From Granulicella aggregans (lineage in GTDB: Bacteria; Acidobacteriota; Terriglobia; Terriglobales; Acidobacteriaceae), in assembly GCF_014203275.1 (NCBI RefSeq), contig NZ_JACHIP010000004.1, positions 62,001 through 126,000 of the forward strand: a DNA stretch of 64,000 nucleotides. Direction: 5' to 3'. Positions 62,249 to 64,000 of this stretch are shown one piece after another. Both the position numbers and the translations under genes were made by a program. The stretch's first letter is position 1. Every line of letters starts with the position of its first letter. Below the pieces are notes generated by a model. It made no database searches, was not told the origin of the DNA, and was given only the letters and a program-made list of their open reading frames with translations.

Positions 62249-63679
62249 ATGGCTACCAAGAATCCAATTGTCGATCCTATGATTGACCCGCGTACCGGTG
62301 AGTACGCGGTCATCGCTCCGGGTCACAACTTCAAGTCGGTGACGCAGAAGATCGCCGGAATCGTGCTGACGTCGAACACGCCGCTGGGCTGGTTCTTCGG
62401 CCTGATTGTGGGCGCTGCGGTGGCGAACGGCGTGGTGATCGGATGCACGTGGCTATTCCTGAAGGGCGTCGGCATCTGGGGCGTTACGATTCCGGGTGCC
62501 TGGGGCTTCGCGATCATCAACTTCGTGTGGTGGATCGGTATTGGCCACGCGGGCACGCTGATCTCGGCAATCCTGCTGCTGTTCAAGCAGACCTGGCGAA
62601 ACTCGATCAACCGGTTTGCCGAAGCGATGACGATCTTTGCGGTCGTCTGCGCCGGAACGTTCCCGCTGATTCACGTTGGGCGTCCGTGGCTGGCTTACTG
62701 GCTCTTCCCGTACCCGAACACGATGAACGTCTGGCCTCAGTTCCGTTCGCCGCTCGCGTGGGACGTGTTTGCGGTATCGACGTACGCGACGATCTCGATC
62801 GTGTTCTGGTACGTCGGCATGATTCCAGACTTCGGCACAATGCGCGACCGGGCTGTTCTGCCGGCGGCCAAGTTCTTCTACGGAACGCTGTCATTGGGCT
62901 GGCGCGGATCGACTCGCCACTGGATTCGGTATGAGTCCGCTTCCCTGCTGCTGGCGGGACTTTCGACTCCCCTGGTGCTCTCGGTACACACGGTCATCAG
63001 CTTCGACTTCGCGGTGGCGTCGCTGGCTGGATGGCACACGACGATCTTCCCGCCGTACTTCGTTGCGGGCGCTATCTATTCCGGCTTTGCCATGGTCATC
63101 ACGCTGGCGATTCCGATCCGGAAGTTCTACCACCTGGAAGATCTGGTCACGCTGCGACACCTCGACAACATGGCGAAGGTCATGCTCGGGACCGGCTTGA
63201 TCGTGGCTTACGGCTACGGCATGGAAGTCTTCATGGCGTACTACTCGGCCAGCCACTGGGAGTACTTCATGATGTGGAACCGTATGTTCGGGCCGATGGG
63301 CTGGGGCTACTGGATACTGATCCTGACGAATATCGCGATTCCGCTGACGACTCTCTGGAGCCGCAAGCTGCGGGTCAACGTGACGTACCTTTTCCTGCTG
63401 AGCTTCGTGATCAATACGGGCATGTGGTTTGAGCGCTTCGTCATCGTCGTGACCAGCCTTTATCGCGACTACCTGCCGTCGAGCTGGGGAACCTACCGGG
63501 CGACGCGTTGGGACTACATGATCTACATCGGAACGATGGGCCTGTTTACGTTCCTGTTCTTCCTCTTCGTGCGCTTCCTTCCGATGATCCCGATGTCCGA
63601 GATCCGGATGATGCTGCCGCAGACGAAGGTACACAAGGGCGGGGCCGATTCCGAGACCGTAATTGAGGAGACCGTCTAA
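62249..63679 (+). CDS. actC: Alternative complex III subunit C (NrfD/PsrC-like)
   Basis: A 476-residue integral membrane quinol-binding subunit with about ten helices, for example LGWFFGLIVGAAVANGVVIG, WGFAIINFVWWIGIGHAGTL, LVLSVHTVISFDFAVASLAG, WTLS-type GYWILILTNIAIPLTTLW and MGLFTFLFFLFVRFLPMIPM. The NrfD/PsrC motifs GHAGTLISAILLL and HTVISFDFA are present. It starts immediately after actB and overlaps actD by one base (TAATG). Confidence 0.95.
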   Translation: MATKNPIVDPMIDPRTGEYAVIAPGHNFKSVTQKIAGIVLTSNTPLGWFFGLIVGAAVANGVVIGCTWLFLKGVGIWGVTIPGAWGFAIINFVWWIGIGHAGTLISAILLLFKQTWRNSINRFAEAMTIFAVVCAGTFPLIHVGRPWLAYWLFPYPNTMNVWPQFRSPLAWDVFAVSTYATISIVFWYVGMIPDFGTMRDRAVLPAAKFFYGTLSLGWRGSTRHWIRYESASLLLAGLSTPLVLSVHTVISFDFAVASLAGWHTTIFPPYFVAGAIYSGFAMVITLAIPIRKFYHLEDLVTLRHLDNMAKVMLGTGLIVAYGYGMEVFMAYYSASHWEYFMMWNRMFGPMGWGYWILILTNIAIPLTTLWSRKLRVNVTYLFLLSFVINTGMWFERFVIVVTSLYRDYLPSSWGTYRATRWDYMIYIGTMGLFTFLFFLFVRFLPMIPMSEIRMMLPQTKVHKGGADSETVIEETV

Positions 63680-64000
63680 TGCCACCTCGTGAAGGAATCT
63701 ACGGACTGATTGCCGAGTTCAATACGCCGAGCGAGCTGGTCTACGCGACCGAACAGGCGCGCGAAGCTGGATATCGCCGGATGGAGTGCTACACGCCGTA
63801 CCCGGTTGAGGAAGCCGCCGAGGCTTTGCACTTTCATAAGACACGCGTCCCGCTGGTCTGCCTGCTGGGCGGGCTGATGGGCGTGACCACCTGCTTCCTG
63901 ATGGAGACGTGGATCAACGTGTATGCGTATCCGCTGAACATTGCGGGAAGGCCGCTGTTCTCGTGGCCGGCGTTTATTATCCCCGCGTATGAGTGGACGA
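63679..64000 (+). CDS. actD: Alternative complex III subunit D (DUF3341), cut by window end
   Basis: The first 107 residues are visible. The family start REGIYGLIAEFNTPSELVYA is followed by ATEQAREAGYRRMECYTPYP and a membrane hairpin beginning VPLVCLLGGLMGVTTCFLME. This is the DUF3341 protein that always follows actC in these operons. The frame is open to base 64000; the rest of the operon (actE, actF, oxidase genes) lies outside. Confidence 0.92.
   Translation, partial: MPPREGIYGLIAEFNTPSELVYATEQAREAGYRRMECYTPYPVEEAAEALHFHKTRVPLVCLLGGLMGVTTCFLMETWINVYAYPLNIAGRPLFSWPAFIIPAYEWT

Overview
ORGANISM. The window looks like an Acidobacteriota chromosome, most likely family Acidobacteriaceae (Granulicella/Terriglobus/Edaphobacter type). 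This is inferred from gene content: a large SusC-like TonB-dependent receptor with an N-terminal carboxypeptidase-regulatory domain, CRTAC1/ASPIC-UnbV proteins paired with TPR proteins, a GH57/DUF3536 protein, an alternative complex III operon, and dense short hairpin repeats between genes. No phage, plasmid, transposase, CRISPR, rRNA or tRNA gene was seen.

LAYOUT. 1-9.5 kb: end of a secreted Ig-repeat protein, a Tat-exported amidase, a frameshifted flavin oxidoreductase, an NAD(P)-binding protein, dnaN, and a Gly/Tyr-rich secreted protein with a second copy of its own tail downstream. 9.5-26.8 kb: hemB, then a carbohydrate locus (GH3, LacI-type regulator, GH30, TonB-dependent receptor) flanked on both sides by a TPR protein plus a CRTAC1 protein. 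AAACGTTT-type operators lie at the GH3 gene and in the GH30/receptor divergent region, suggesting one LacI regulon. 27-35 kb: a beta-helix secreted protein, a WYL regulator divergent from a DinB protein, a GGDEF-EAL membrane protein with a thioredoxin-like partner, and mltG. 35-41 kb: a chemoreceptor, small proteins, an HD protein with a GlxA-type regulator, and tgt. 42-45.6 kb: yajC-secD-secF. 46-50 kb: tonB-exbB-exbD-exbD and a TPR lipoprotein. 50-57 kb: a YIP1 protein, a small secreted protein, GH57, an AlkA-type glycosylase and an acyltransferase. 58-64 kb: actA-actB-actC-actD(partial) of alternative complex III.

REPEATS. About 50 short hairpin elements fill most intergenic gaps. I name them by their constant flanks. 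FW1: ACCCA...TGGGGCACCCG. FW2: GGTCCTTCG...TTCGCTCAGGATGACGG. FW3: GCGGGGTCTCTCC...CTTCGGTCGAGATGACG. FW4: GGGCTAAAGCCC with CTACTCC. FW5: GCAGATCC...GGATGACAAA. HG: TTCGTGC-TTC-GCACGAA. In FW1, FW2 and FW3 the flanks are constant, but the stem between them differs from copy to copy while staying self-complementary. Every copy I found reads in the same (+) direction whatever the direction of the neighbouring gene. The + strand is also G-rich over genes of both orientations, so it is probably the leading strand. Several elements run into coding sequence (two lie inside genes, two supply start codons) and others split the yajC-secD-secF operon. This repeat population is the most unusual thing in the window.
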